Shown here: positions 1 to 7,797 of the stretch, one piece after another | Layout: every line of letters starts with the position of its first letter | How positions within the stretch are numbered: the first letter of the stretch is position 1 | Source: UBA668 sp046076025 | Lineage (GTDB): Bacteria; Actinomycetota; Acidimicrobiia; Acidimicrobiales; Ilumatobacteraceae | DNA: 13,733 bases | Assembly: GCA_046076025.1 (NCBI GenBank) | Contig: JBJTRF010000097.1 | Location: 1 to 13,733, forward strand | Reading direction: 5' to 3' | Made by a program: the position numbers and the translations under genes | Notes under the pieces: model-generated | Seen by the model: only the letters and a program-made list of their open reading frames with translations | Told to the model about the DNA's origin: nothing | Databases searched by the model: none

Positions 1-1
1 G

Positions 2-73
2 ATTCCTCGAACCCTTGGCCATGAGATCGCTGGAACCGTGGCTGCGATTGGTCCCGACGCCAAGCAAGTAAGC
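2..73 (+). pseudogene. Fragment resembling zinc-dependent alcohol dehydrogenase (GroES-like domain)
   Basis: Read in the frame starting at base 2, the edge of the window gives PRTLGHEIAGTVAAIGPDAK. This is very like the GHE-(I/V)-x-G-x-V-x-x-(V/I)-G stretch of zinc-dependent medium-chain dehydrogenases, where the His and Glu lie at the catalytic zinc. In that family the next residues are normally a VGDRV-type segment. Here the frame instead runs into unrelated sequence (SPATRASVADD) and stays open only as an antisense shadow of cysNC, to base 637. About 60 N-terminal codons would lie outside the window. I read it as a gene truncated at its 3' side near base 70. The match is short, so chance similarity or a frameshift near the edge cannot be excluded. 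Confidence 0.5.
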
Positions 74-87
74 CCGGCTACCCGGGC
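72..87 (-). terminator. Putative terminator hairpin after cysNC
   Basis: A perfect 6-bp GC stem (GCCCGG / CCGGGC) with a 4-nt loop lies directly after the cysNC stop codon. On the minus strand it is followed by TTACTTGCTT, which is T-rich but not a clean T-tract. Position and stem suggest the 3' end of the cysD-cysNC transcript. It also coincides with the place where the dehydrogenase-like fragment loses homology. Confidence 0.5.
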
Positions 88-88
88 A

Positions 89-1993
89 TCAGTCGCGGAC
101 GATGCCGCGCCGGACGAGCTCGGCATGCACGGCGAGGGCGGCGTCTGCCGCCGACGTCGCCGCGCCGTCGATCCGCAGCTCGGGCGACTCCGGCGGCTCG
201 TACGGCGAGTCGATCCCGGTGAAGTTGGCGAGCTCGCCGCGGCGGGCCTTCGCGTACAGGCCCTTGGGGTCGCGCGACTCGGCCACGTCGAGCGGCACGT
301 CGACATGCACCTCGACGAAGTCGATCTCAGCCGCCCGGTCGCGGGCCATCTCGCGCTCAGCCCTGAACGGCGAGATGAACGACACGAGCACGACAATGCC
401 GGCGTCGGCCATCAGCCTCGCCACCTCGGCCACCCGGCGGATGTTCTCGACTCGGTCGGCATCGGTGAAGCCCAGGTCGCGGTTCAGTCCGTGGCGGACA
501 TTGTCGCCGTCGAGCAGGTAGGTGCGCACGCCGTCGGCATGGAGCCGCGCCTCGACCAGGTTGGCGATGGTGCTCTTGCCCGACCCCGAGAGGCCGGTGA
601 ACCACACGATGGCCGGCCGGTGCCCGCTGAGCGATGATCGCGCCTCGCGGCCGACCGACAGCGACTGCCAGTGGATGTTCTGCGACCGGCGAAGGGCGAA
701 GCGCAGCATGCCTGCGCCGAGCGTGGCGTTGGTGTGCCGGTCGATGATGATGAATCCGCCGGTGTCGCGCTGCTGGTCGTACGGGTCGAAGGGCACCGGA
801 CGGTCGAGCGACAGGTTGCACACCGCGATCTCGTTGAGGGCGAGCGTGGTGGCCGACACGTGCTCGAGCGTGTTGACGTTGACGCGGTACTTCGGCTGAG
901 CGATCGAGACACCCACCGTGCGCGTGCCGATCTTCAGCAGGTACGGCCGCCCCGGCAGCATCGGCGACTCGTCCATCCACACCAGTGTCGCCTCGAACTG
1001 GTCGGCAGTGGCCGCCGGTTCGGCCGACGACGACAGCAGGTCGCCGCGGATCACGTCGACCTCGTCGGCGGTGGTGACCGTGACCGACTGCCCCGCCCGC
1101 GCCTCTGCAAGGTCGCCATCGGCGGTCACGATCCGCGACACAGTGGTCTCGGTCGCCGCCGGCAGCACGCGGATGCGGTCGCCCACCCGAAGCGTCCCGC
1201 CGCTGACGAGGCCGGCGAAGCCGCGGAAGTCGAGCGACGGGCGAAGCACCGACTGCACCCACATGCGGAACGGGCGCTGCGCAGCGCTGTCGTCGACGGG
1301 TACCGTCTCGAGGTGCTCCATCAGCGGGGGGCCGGCATACCACGGTGTCGATGCACTACGGGTGACGATGTTATCGCCGTGCAGCGCCGACACCGGGATG
1401 ACGAGCGGGTCGTCGATGCCGATCTGCGAGGCGAACGTCCGATAGTCGGCCGATATCGCGTCGAATTGCTGCTGGGACCAGTCGACGAGATCCATCTTGT
1501 TCACCGCCACGACGATGTTGCGGATGCCGAGGAGGCTGACCAAGTACGAGTGCCGGCGCGTCTGCACCAGCACGCCCTTGCGCGCATCGATGAGGATCAC
1601 GGCCAGCTGGGCGGTGGACGCGCCCGTCACCATGTTGCGGGTGTACTGCTCGTGGCCCGGCGTGTCGGCGACGATGAACGTCCGACGCTCGGTGTTGAAG
1701 TAACGGTGGGCGACGTCGATGGTGATGCCCTGCTCGCGCTCTGCCTCGAGGCCATCGAGCAGCAGCGCCATGTCGAGCTCGTCGCCCTGCGTGCCCACCC
1801 GGCGCGAGTCCGCCTCGAGCGCCCTCAGGTGGTCGTCGAACACGAGATGCGACTCGTAGAGCAGGCGGCCGATCAGCGTGCTCTTGCCGTCGTCGACGCT
1901 GCCGCAGGTGATGAAGCGCAGCAGGTCGTTCTGGTTCTGCCGCGCCAGGTATGCCTCGAGGCCGTCAGCGATAGCGGGGGGACGGCGGGCCAT
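89..1993 (-). CDS. cysNC: Bifunctional sulfate adenylyltransferase large subunit / adenylylsulfate kinase (CysN-CysC fusion)
   Basis: Encodes 634 aa. The N-terminal part is the CysN GTPase that drives ATP sulfurylase: P-loop GSVDDGKS at 31-38, DTPGH at 110-114, NKMD at 165-168 and SAL at 202-204, followed by EF-Tu-like beta-barrel domains to about residue 440. The C-terminal part is APS kinase (CysC) with Walker A GLSGSGKS at 467-474, the DGDNVRHGLNRDLGF segment at 495-509 and DPKGLY at 575-580. Together with CysD it converts sulfate and ATP to APS and then to PAPS in the cytoplasm. The fused form is known from mycobacteria and other bacteria, and the length fits. The ATG at 1993 shares one base with the cysD stop (TGATG), so translation is probably coupled. 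An open frame continues upstream to 2704, but that part is the antisense shadow of cysD. Confidence 0.97.
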   Translation of the reverse strand: MARRPPAIADGLEAYLARQNQNDLLRFITCGSVDDGKSTLIGRLLYESHLVFDDHLRALEADSRRVGTQGDELDMALLLDGLEAEREQGITIDVAHRYFNTERRTFIVADTPGHEQYTRNMVTGASTAQLAVILIDARKGVLVQTRRHSYLVSLLGIRNIVVAVNKMDLVDWSQQQFDAISADYRTFASQIGIDDPLVIPVSALHGDNIVTRSASTPWYAGPPLMEHLETVPVDDSAAQRPFRMWVQSVLRPSLDFRGFAGLVSGGTLRVGDRIRVLPAATETTVSRIVTADGDLAEARAGQSVTVTTADEVDVIRGDLLSSSAEPAATADQFEATLVWMDESPMLPGRPYLLKIGTRTVGVSIAQPKYRVNVNTLEHVSATTLALNEIAVCNLSLDRPVPFDPYDQQRDTGGFIIIDRHTNATLGAGMLRFALRRSQNIHWQSLSVGREARSSLSGHRPAIVWFTGLSGSGKSTIANLVEARLHADGVRTYLLDGDNVRHGLNRDLGFTDADRVENIRRVAEVARLMADAGIVVLVSFISPFRAEREMARDRAAEIDFVEVHVDVPLDVAESRDPKGLYAKARRGELANFTGIDSPYEPPESPELRIDGAATSAADAALAVHAELVRRGIVRD

Positions 1994-2904
1994 CAGAAGT
2001 ACCCGTCCTGCTTCTTCTTCTCCATCGACGCCGCCTGGTCGCGGTCGATCATGCGACCCTGCCGCTCGGAGGTGGTGGCGAGGAGCATCTCGCGGATGAT
2101 GTCGGCAAGTGACGTGGCATCCGACTCGACGCCCCCGCTGAGCGGATAGCACCCGAGCGTGCGGAAGCGGACCATCCGCTGCTCGGGCTGCTCGCCCGGC
2201 TCGAGGCGCATCCGCTCGTCGTCGACCATGATCAGCGTGCCACCCCGCTCGACCACTGGCCGAGGAGCTGCGAAGTACAGCGGCACCACCTCGATGCCCT
2301 CCTGGTGGATGTACTGCCACACGTCGAGCTCGGTCCAGTTCGACAGGGGGAACACGCGCAGCGACTCGCCCGGGGCGTGGCGGGCGTTGTAGAGCGACCA
2401 CAGCTCGGGGCGCTGGCGCCGTGGGTCCCACTGGTGCTGGGCGCTGCGCAGCGAGAACACGCGCTCCTTGGCGCGCGACCGCTCTTCGTCGCGGCGTGCT
2501 CCGCCGAAGGCAACGTCGAAGCGATGCTCGTCGAGTGCCTGCTTCAGGCCCACCGTCTTCCAGAGATCTGTGTGCATCGCCGAGCCATGGTCGAATGGGT
2601 TGATACCGCGGGCAACGCAGTCTGGGTTGCGGTGCACGAGCAGCTCGACGCCGTACGTGTCGGATGCCTTGGTGCGGAAGGCGTACATGTCGCGGAACTT
2701 CCACGTGGTGTCGACGTGCAGCAGCGGGAAGGGAATGGGAGCCGGATAGAAGGCCTTCATGGCCAGGTGCAGCATCACCGAGCTGTCTTTGCCGATGCTG
2801 TAGAGCATCACCGGCCGGTCGGCCTCGGCAACGGCCTCGCGGATGATGTGGATCGACTCCGACTCGAGGCGCTGGAGGTGCGTCAGCGCGGCTGCAGAAC
2901 CCAT
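1993..2904 (-). CDS. cysD: Sulfate adenylyltransferase small subunit (CysD)
   Basis: Encodes 303 aa, the usual length for CysD. It is the catalytic subunit of ATP sulfurylase, which adenylates sulfate to APS with energy from the CysN GTPase. The PP-loop motif SIGKDSS lies at 36-42, and further family signatures are LLHVDTTWKFRDMY (61-74), FGGARRDEERSRAKER (133-148) and FPLSNWTELDVWQYI (185-199). The start chosen is the ATG at 2904 (MGSAAALTHL), which gives the normal CysD N-terminus. The frame stays open to 3690, but that upstream part is antisense to the divergent glycosidase-like gene. It is the first gene of a two-gene operon with cysNC and shares a 72-bp divergent spacer with the gene at 2977. 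Confidence 0.97.
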   Translation of the reverse strand: MGSAAALTHLQRLESESIHIIREAVAEADRPVMLYSIGKDSSVMLHLAMKAFYPAPIPFPLLHVDTTWKFRDMYAFRTKASDTYGVELLVHRNPDCVARGINPFDHGSAMHTDLWKTVGLKQALDEHRFDVAFGGARRDEERSRAKERVFSLRSAQHQWDPRRQRPELWSLYNARHAPGESLRVFPLSNWTELDVWQYIHQEGIEVVPLYFAAPRPVVERGGTLIMVDDERMRLEPGEQPEQRMVRFRTLGCYPLSGGVESDATSLADIIREMLLATTSERQGRMIDRDQAASMEKKKQDGYF

Positions 2905-2976
2905 CAGGTCGACACTACCGACTGCGCGGCCGGCAGCACGCTTCGTGATGCCGCTGTGATGTGCTGAGATGGGGCG
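2905..2976. promoter_or_regulatory. Divergent intergenic region, likely promoters of cysD and the glycosidase-like gene
   Basis: This 72-bp spacer separates two genes pointing away from each other, so both transcripts must start here or inside a neighbouring gene. Just before the plus-strand ATG there is a purine-rich stretch (GAGATGGGG) that can act as a ribosome binding site. I see no convincing -35/-10 pair, no clear operator and no sign of a SAM-type riboswitch. Confidence 0.35.
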
Positions 2977-4209
2977 ATGCCGCCGCTCGGACTCGCCGTC
3001 GTGGTCGGCGGCATCGTCTGGCTCGTCCTCGGTGCAGTGGGCATCGAGCAGGTGCTGCGACGGGACGCACCTCGGCTGCTCGGCGCGAGGCTGCGACGGT
3101 CGCTGGTGGCGCTGGCCGTCGCCTGCACCGTGGCGCCTGCCGCATCGCTCGGCGTCGAACTCGCTGCCAGCGAGGACGGCACGCTGCAGGCCGGTGCCAA
3201 CTGGGCGCGCAACCAGGGCTTCGGGTCGATCGTCGACCGGCTCGAGCGCTGGCACTATGCCGAGCCGCCGTCGATCGTTCCCGCCACCGCACTTCCGCTG
3301 GCCGTCGCCACCACCACCACGCCGCCGACCACGCAACCCGCAGGACCGACGACCACTGCTCCGCTGGGCCCGAGCACCACCCTCGCGCCCTTCGCGCCCG
3401 CCGACCTTGCGCCCGCGCTGGGGAATCCGCTGCCCGGTGAAGGGCAGTGGATTCCGCTCAGCGCGCCCGACACCGACGATGCGATCTGGGTGACGTCGAT
3501 GCGCCCGGTGCGATCTGCCGCGTCGGTCACCGCGACCTACGTGTACATCCGCCGCGACCTCGTCGCCGCCCGCATGTACGGCGGCACCGAACTGCCGGGC
3601 GGCGACGGGTGGGAGTACTACTCGAAGGTCGACGGCGACGACCGCCGCATGCTGCTCGCCGCATTCAACGGCGGCTTCCGGTTCGAGCACATCGACGGCG
3701 GCTACATGACCGAGGGCCGCACCGTCGAGCCGCTGGTCGACGGAGAGGCAACGATTGCCATCGACCGTGACGGGCTCATCACCATCGGCCAGTACGGGCG
3801 CGACCTGCGCGACGACGGCACGTGGGTCTCGCTGCGCCAGGGCCTGCCACTACTTGTCGACGGCGGCATCTCGATGGCAGCCACCCGCTACGACAAGGCG
3901 TGGGGTGTCGACTTCGGCTCGGAGACGTACACCAACCGCTCAGCCCTCTGCCAGGTCGCCAACGGCGACCTGCTGTACGTGATGGCGGGCCCGGTGGATG
4001 CAGCGATGCTCGCCGGCCTGCTCGTCGATGCCGGGTGCATCACGGCGATGCAGCTCGACATCAACGGCACCTGGCCGCAGTTCGCGTTCTACGAGGGCTA
4101 TGGCACCGACGAGCGCACGCCCGTGCTGGTCGATGCCCGCATGCGCAACCCGTACCGCTACCTGAAGGGCACCGAGAAGGACTTCTTCGCGCTCTTCCCC
4201 GCCGCGTAG
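2977..4209 (+). CDS. Membrane-anchored phosphodiester glycosidase family protein (NAGPA-like domain)
   Basis: Encodes 410 aa. Two hydrophobic segments (about 5-25 and 43-62) flank a short Arg-rich loop, consistent with two membrane spans or a membrane anchor. Residues 101-142 are a Thr/Pro/Ala-rich linker of the kind used to cross a cell wall. The rest (about 150-410) resembles the phosphodiester glycosidase family (PF09992, named for the mammalian uncovering enzyme): AAFNGGFR at 228-235, a DGLITIGQYGRD strand, LVDGG at 293-297, and AMQLDINGTWP at 357-367 in the place where many members have LDGGGS. The linker position implies that the catalytic domain is outside the cytoplasm. The substrate is unknown. 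It is divergent from cysD and may be co-transcribed with the next two genes. The family call is fairly firm; the enzymatic role is inferred. Confidence 0.8.
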   Translation: MPPLGLAVVVGGIVWLVLGAVGIEQVLRRDAPRLLGARLRRSLVALAVACTVAPAASLGVELAASEDGTLQAGANWARNQGFGSIVDRLERWHYAEPPSIVPATALPLAVATTTTPPTTQPAGPTTTAPLGPSTTLAPFAPADLAPALGNPLPGEGQWIPLSAPDTDDAIWVTSMRPVRSAASVTATYVYIRRDLVAARMYGGTELPGGDGWEYYSKVDGDDRRMLLAAFNGGFRFEHIDGGYMTEGRTVEPLVDGEATIAIDRDGLITIGQYGRDLRDDGTWVSLRQGLPLLVDGGISMAATRYDKAWGVDFGSETYTNRSALCQVANGDLLYVMAGPVDAAMLAGLLVDAGCITAMQLDINGTWPQFAFYEGYGTDERTPVLVDARMRNPYRYLKGTEKDFFALFPAA

Positions 4210-4272
4210 CGCCCCGCCCGCCCGCGCCGAGGTGCGGCAGGACACCGCCTGCCGATGTGATGGAATGCCGTC

Positions 4273-4563
4273 ATGGAAAGCCTCGCCCTGCTGGCCGCGA
4301 TCATCATGCTCAGCACCCTTGCGGCGGGCATCGCCAGCATGATCGTCGTCGTGCGACGGCCTCGACACATCGCAACGCGCCTGATCTCGGGCACGGTCGG
4401 CGTAGTCGCACTCGCTGCCGGCGCCAACATCGCCCGGCTCGAGATCGGCATCGGCGCACGGGCAATGGGCGCACTCACCGCAGCCTTCGGCATCGCCGCG
4501 CTCGTCATCTCGATCATCGGACGCCGCGACACCCCCGCTGTCGACGAGCGGACCGACTCGTGA
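4273..4563 (+). CDS. Small hypothetical membrane protein, three predicted helices
   Basis: Encodes 96 aa and I recognise no family. Three hydrophobic stretches are visible, at about 3-27, 36-55 and 65-86, with an Arg-rich turn (VVRRPRH) after the first and a charged tail (GRRDTPAVDERTDS) after the last. It is therefore probably a small integral membrane protein of unknown function. It lies 63 bp after the glycosidase-like gene and 25 bp before the hydrolase gene, on the same strand. Co-transcription is likely, but no functional link can be read from the sequence. The ATG at 4273 is the natural start because hydrophobic sequence begins at once. Confidence 0.7.
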   Translation: MESLALLAAIIMLSTLAAGIASMIVVVRRPRHIATRLISGTVGVVALAAGANIARLEIGIGARAMGALTAAFGIAALVISIIGRRDTPAVDERTDS

Positions 4564-4588
4564 GCCCACGCCCGGCGACGACACGCGC

Positions 4589-5866
4589 ATGACATTCACC
4601 TCGATGCTCGACCGGTCGGCACGGTGGGCCGACGGCGACGAGCCGCTGACGATGAAGGGCGTCTTCAGCGAGTCGTCGGGCGCCGCCGAGGAGGTGGCCG
4701 ACGGCGTCGTGCTGGTCGAGGCATTCAGCAACTCGGTTGCCTTCGACACCGACGAGGGCCTCGTGGTCTTCGACGTGTCGCACGCGCTCTCCGCACCGCG
4801 GGTCGTCGAGCAGCTGCGGGCATGGCGCACGCGCCGCGTGCACACGGCCGTGTACACGCACGGCCACGTCGACCACGTCACCGGCGCGCACGCCTTCGAT
4901 GCTGATGCGGCCTCGCGAGGCCACGCCCCCATCCGCTATGTCGGCCACGAGGCGGTGCCGCTGCGCTTCGACCGCTACGCCGCCACCAGTGGCTACAACG
5001 GCCACATCAACATGCGCCAGTTCAGGCTTCCTGCGCCGGCGTGGCCCGCCGACTTCGTGCATCCCCATGTCACCTACCGCGACGAGCATGCGGTCGTCGT
5101 CGGCGACGGGCGCTTCGAGCTGCATCACGCCCGCGGCGAGACCGACGACCACACCTGGGCGTGGGTGCCGCATCACCGCGCCCTGTGCGTGGGCGACCTG
5201 TTCATCTGGCAGTTCCCCAATGCGGGCAATCCCCAGAAGGTGCAGCGCTACGCGTGGGACTGGGCTGTGGCACTGCGCACCATGGCCGGCCTCGGCGCCG
5301 ACCTGCTCCTTCCCGCACACGGCCCTGCGCTCGGCGGACGCGAGCGGATCGCCCGCGTGCTGCACGACACTGCCGAGGCACTCGAGTCGCTGCACGGTCA
5401 GACCCTCGCCCTAATGAACGCCTGCGCCCGACTCGACGAGGTGATCCACGAGGTGCGCCTGCCCGATCACCTCGCCGGCAAGCCGTACCTGCAGCCCACG
5501 TACGACGAGCCCGAGTTCGTGGTCCGCAACATCTGGCGCCTGTACGGCGGGTGGTACGACGGCAACCCGGCCAATCTCAAGCCGGCGCGAGAGGTCGACC
5601 TCTCACGCGAGGTCGCCGCACTCGCCGGTGGCGCCGACGTGCTCGCTGCCCGCGCCGAGGCACTCGCCGGCGACGGCGACCTCCGGCTGGCCTGCCACCT
5701 CATCGAGATGGCCGTCACGGCCGAGCCCGACTCGCCGCAGCTGCACGCCGTGCGGGCCGCGGTGTACGACGCCCGGCGGCGCACCGAGCGCTCGTACATG
5801 GCCACCGGCATCTACCGGGCGGCAGCCGCCGACTCGGCGGCGCGGGCGGCCGACGACCAGCGCTGA
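4589..5866 (+). CDS. Alkylsulfatase-like metallo-beta-lactamase fold hydrolase
   Basis: Encodes 425 aa. The metal motif HGHVDH is at 91-96, followed by a GETDDHTW segment at 183-190, a GD at 202-203 and PAHGPAL at 242-248, which together supply the ligands expected for a dinuclear zinc site. After the catalytic domain, residues about 250-405 match the alkylsulfatase dimerisation domain, including GGWYDGNPANLKP at 320-332. This places it with the SdsA/BDS1-type family, which hydrolyses alkyl sulfate esters to alcohol and sulfate. Unlike full-length SdsA proteins (about 650 aa) it has no C-terminal SCP2-like domain and no obvious signal peptide, so it is a short form, probably cytoplasmic. The substrate is not proven. 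Proximity to cysD-cysNC would fit sulfate recovery, but the genes are on opposite strands. Confidence 0.85.
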   Translation: MTFTSMLDRSARWADGDEPLTMKGVFSESSGAAEEVADGVVLVEAFSNSVAFDTDEGLVVFDVSHALSAPRVVEQLRAWRTRRVHTAVYTHGHVDHVTGAHAFDADAASRGHAPIRYVGHEAVPLRFDRYAATSGYNGHINMRQFRLPAPAWPADFVHPHVTYRDEHAVVVGDGRFELHHARGETDDHTWAWVPHHRALCVGDLFIWQFPNAGNPQKVQRYAWDWAVALRTMAGLGADLLLPAHGPALGGRERIARVLHDTAEALESLHGQTLALMNACARLDEVIHEVRLPDHLAGKPYLQPTYDEPEFVVRNIWRLYGGWYDGNPANLKPAREVDLSREVAALAGGADVLAARAEALAGDGDLRLACHLIEMAVTAEPDSPQLHAVRAAVYDARRRTERSYMATGIYRAAAADSAARAADDQR

Positions 5867-5873
5867 CGCGTCA
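5864..5873. other. 10-bp palindrome carrying both stop codons of two convergent genes
   Basis: TGACGCGTCA is a perfect palindrome whose two halves contain the TGA stop of the hydrolase gene (plus) and of the DUF1801-MORN gene (minus). The genes are only 4 bp apart. No T-tract follows on either strand, so it is at best a weak bidirectional stop signal. Confidence 0.5.
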
Positions 5874-6470
5874 CCGGCGGGCCGGCGACGGGAACGTGGT
5901 CGACTTCACCAGCCGCCCGCCTCGATCCCAGGTCTCCCAGGTGCCGACCTGCTCGCCGGCGGCGAAGTGGCCGACCCGCATCAGCGTGCCGTCGGCCCGG
6001 TACCAGCGCCACCGACCGTGCAGCTGTCCGCCGCGCATGCCGCCCTCGGCCTTCACCATGCCGCTGTCGTAGAACTCGAGCCGCGGTCCGTCGGCGACAT
6101 CGGAGATCTCGTCGAGCCGGGTGCGCACGAGACGCCGCAGCAGCGCCTTCGACAGCGGGGCATCGACGGCGAAGCGCAGCGTCCCGCGGTCGGCGGTGCA
6201 GTGCTTCGGCAGTCCCGCGATCCGCTCGAGGACGCCGCCGCTCATCGGGAAGTACGAGCAGTGCCCCTTGAACCCGTCGTAGGCGGCAACGCCCTTGCCT
6301 CGCACGGAGAACGAGGGCATCCGGTACTTGAGGCCCTCATCGGCATGCGGCAGCAACTCGCGGAGCGCTGCCCGGACGGCCTGCAGGGTCGTCTGCTGGG
6401 GCTCAGGCAGTCCTGCAAGGTGCCGGTCGACGGCGCGCACGCCGCTGTCGGAGGGCTTGGACGCTGCCAC
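5871..6470 (-). CDS. DUF1801 domain protein with C-terminal MORN-type repeats
   Basis: Encodes 199 aa. Residues about 12-118 look like a DUF1801 (YdhG-like) domain: a helical start, then LKYRMPSFSVRGKG at 47-60, HCSYFPMSG at 70-78 and a DAPLSKALLRRLVRTRLDEI end. Residues 130-190 contain MORN-like repeats (LEFYDSGMVKAEGGMRGGQLHG, then WRWYRADGTLMRVGHF, then GTWETWDRGGRLVK). DUF1801 proteins have been linked to iron delivery in Bacillus, but the role here is unknown. The start is uncertain. The GTG at 6470 gives MAASKPSDSG and is my choice, and another GTG lies two codons upstream. The frame stays open to 6992, where it is antisense to the SDR gene. No strong ribosome binding site is visible. 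Confidence 0.75.
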   Translation of the reverse strand: MAASKPSDSGVRAVDRHLAGLPEPQQTTLQAVRAALRELLPHADEGLKYRMPSFSVRGKGVAAYDGFKGHCSYFPMSGGVLERIAGLPKHCTADRGTLRFAVDAPLSKALLRRLVRTRLDEISDVADGPRLEFYDSGMVKAEGGMRGGQLHGRWRWYRADGTLMRVGHFAAGEQVGTWETWDRGGRLVKSTTFPSPARR

Positions 6471-6549
6471 GCCCACAACGTATTCGTCCGCCGAGGTGCT
6501 GCCGCGGCAGGATTGCCGACGCGGCGAGTGCCGCACGACGGAGGGCGAC

Positions 6550-7305
6550 ATGAGCGGACACGATGACAGGCCGGAACTCGACGGGATGGTGGCGATCGTC
6601 ACCGGCTCCTCGAGCGGCATCGGCGAGCGGACCGCCCAGCGACTGTCGGCACTCGGTGCCTCCGTCGTCGTCAACTCCTCATCGAGCGTGACGGCCGGCG
6701 AGGCAGTAGCGGCAGCGCTGCCGGGGCCGTCGATGTACGTGCAGGCCGACATCAGCGACATGGCACAGTGCCAGGCACTGCTCGACCGCACCGTCGAGCG
6801 CTTCGGCGGTCTCGACCTGCTGGTGAACAACGCCGGATGGACCACCGTGGTGCCGCACCACGACCTCGACGCGCTCACCGACGACATCTTCCACAAGACG
6901 TTCGACGTGAACGTCACGGGCACGTGGCAGCTCACAAAGGTTGCGGTCCCGCTGCTTCGCCAGCGGCCGGACGGCCACGTCGTGACGATCACGTCGATCG
7001 CCGGCGTTCGACCGGTCGGCTCGTCGATCGCTTACTCGATGACGAAGGCGGCCCTCAACCAGATGACCAGGCTGCTCGCCAAGAGCCACGGGCCGATCCG
7101 CTTCAATGCCGTCGCGCCGGGCCTCGTCGACACGCCGTGGACCTCCGACTGGGATGCCATGCACGCCGGTGTCGCCAAGATGGCACCGCTGCGCCGGTCG
7201 GCCACGCCCGACGACTGCGCCGAGGCCGTCCTCGCGCTCGTGCGCAACCGCTACGTCACCGGCGAGATCCTCGTCGTCGACGGCGGCCTCACCCAGGTGT
7301 CGTAG
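6550..7305 (+). CDS. Short-chain dehydrogenase/reductase (SDR) family oxidoreductase
   Basis: Encodes 251 aa, the normal length of a classical SDR. The nucleotide-binding motif TGSSSGIG is at 18-25, NNAG at 93-96, the structural Asn is N121, and the catalytic residues are S149, Y162 and K166 (YSMTK). The C-terminus GEILVVDGG at 238-246 is typical. It should be an NAD(P)(H)-dependent alcohol/carbonyl oxidoreductase in the cytoplasm; the substrate cannot be told from sequence. The ATG at 6550 has a good ribosome binding site (GGAGGG at 6540-6545), which fixes the start, although the frame is open upstream to 6295. It is divergent from the DUF1801-MORN gene and convergent with the DUF1905 gene 23 bp downstream. 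Confidence 0.93.
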   Translation: MSGHDDRPELDGMVAIVTGSSSGIGERTAQRLSALGASVVVNSSSSVTAGEAVAAALPGPSMYVQADISDMAQCQALLDRTVERFGGLDLLVNNAGWTTVVPHHDLDALTDDIFHKTFDVNVTGTWQLTKVAVPLLRQRPDGHVVTITSIAGVRPVGSSIAYSMTKAALNQMTRLLAKSHGPIRFNAVAPGLVDTPWTSDWDAMHAGVAKMAPLRRSATPDDCAEAVLALVRNRYVTGEILVVDGGLTQVS

Positions 7306-7328
7306 GTTCTGCCAGGCCCGGCGGCCGG

Positions 7329-7640
7329 TCAGCGCGGCCGCAGGCGCATCCGCACGCTCACGCGGTCGCCGAGGCCGATTCGCTGCGCGTCGCGCACCGC
7401 ATCCTTCAGCGGCAGGAAGTACGTGCCCGATCGAGGCCAGAGCGAGGTGGTGAATGTCGTCGAGCCGATGCGCGCCTCGACGGGAATCATTCCCCAGCCG
7501 TAGGTGACGGATGCGGCCACATCGGCAATCTCGGCGGCATCGGCCTCGGGAACGACGAGGAAGTGATACGGCGACGGCCCCCGCCACTCGACCACCGTCC
7601 CGCTGAACGAGAACTCCACGCAGCGAGCGTACGCGGGCAT
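7329..7640 (-). CDS. DUF1905 domain-containing protein
   Basis: Encodes 103 aa. The whole protein matches the pattern of DUF1905: FSGTVVEWRGPSPYHFLVVP near the N-terminus, then YGWGMIPVEARIGSTTFTTS, FLPLKDAVRDA and a final GDRVSVRMRLRPR. This is a small predicted beta-barrel family without an established biochemical role; it is sometimes fused to bacteriocin-protection (OmdA-like) domains. The ATG at 7640 gives MPAYARC before the conserved core. A GTG at 7619 would give MEFSFSG, which is closer to the typical family start, so the true start could be either. It ends 23 bp from the convergent SDR gene. Confidence 0.8.
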   Translation of the reverse strand: MPAYARCVEFSFSGTVVEWRGPSPYHFLVVPEADAAEIADVAASVTYGWGMIPVEARIGSTTFTTSLWPRSGTYFLPLKDAVRDAQRIGLGDRVSVRMRLRPR

Positions 7641-7797
7641 GGGACCTGCGAGGTCAGCGGCGCATCAGGCTCGCCAATGGCGGCGTCATTCTCCTCGACG
7701 CAAGGTGTAGCGCCGTCGACGCAGCAGCGCACCACGGACTTGAGCGGCGCCGTCCGATGATGGAAGCGCGATGCCGGATCGAACGGTGACGGGTGGA

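Noticed and set aside
671..2149. 492-aa open frame on the plus strand inside cysNC
   Set aside because: It is antisense to a clear, motif-complete CysN-CysC protein; high GC leaves opposite frames open. Its product is Arg/His-rich and low in family signals.
1994..2704. N-terminal extension of CysNC to 871 aa
   Set aside because: The extra part is the antisense-type shadow of cysD in another frame; family alignment and the TGATG overlap fix the start at 1993.
2905..3690. N-terminal extension of CysD to 565 aa
   Set aside because: It overlaps the divergent glycosidase-like gene and has no CysD-like sequence; MGSAAALTHL is the normal start.
7641..7797. Possible small gene between DUF1905 and DinB genes
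   Set aside because: Frames are open on the minus strand but have no convincing start, ribosome binding site or coding pattern. I see nothing supported there.
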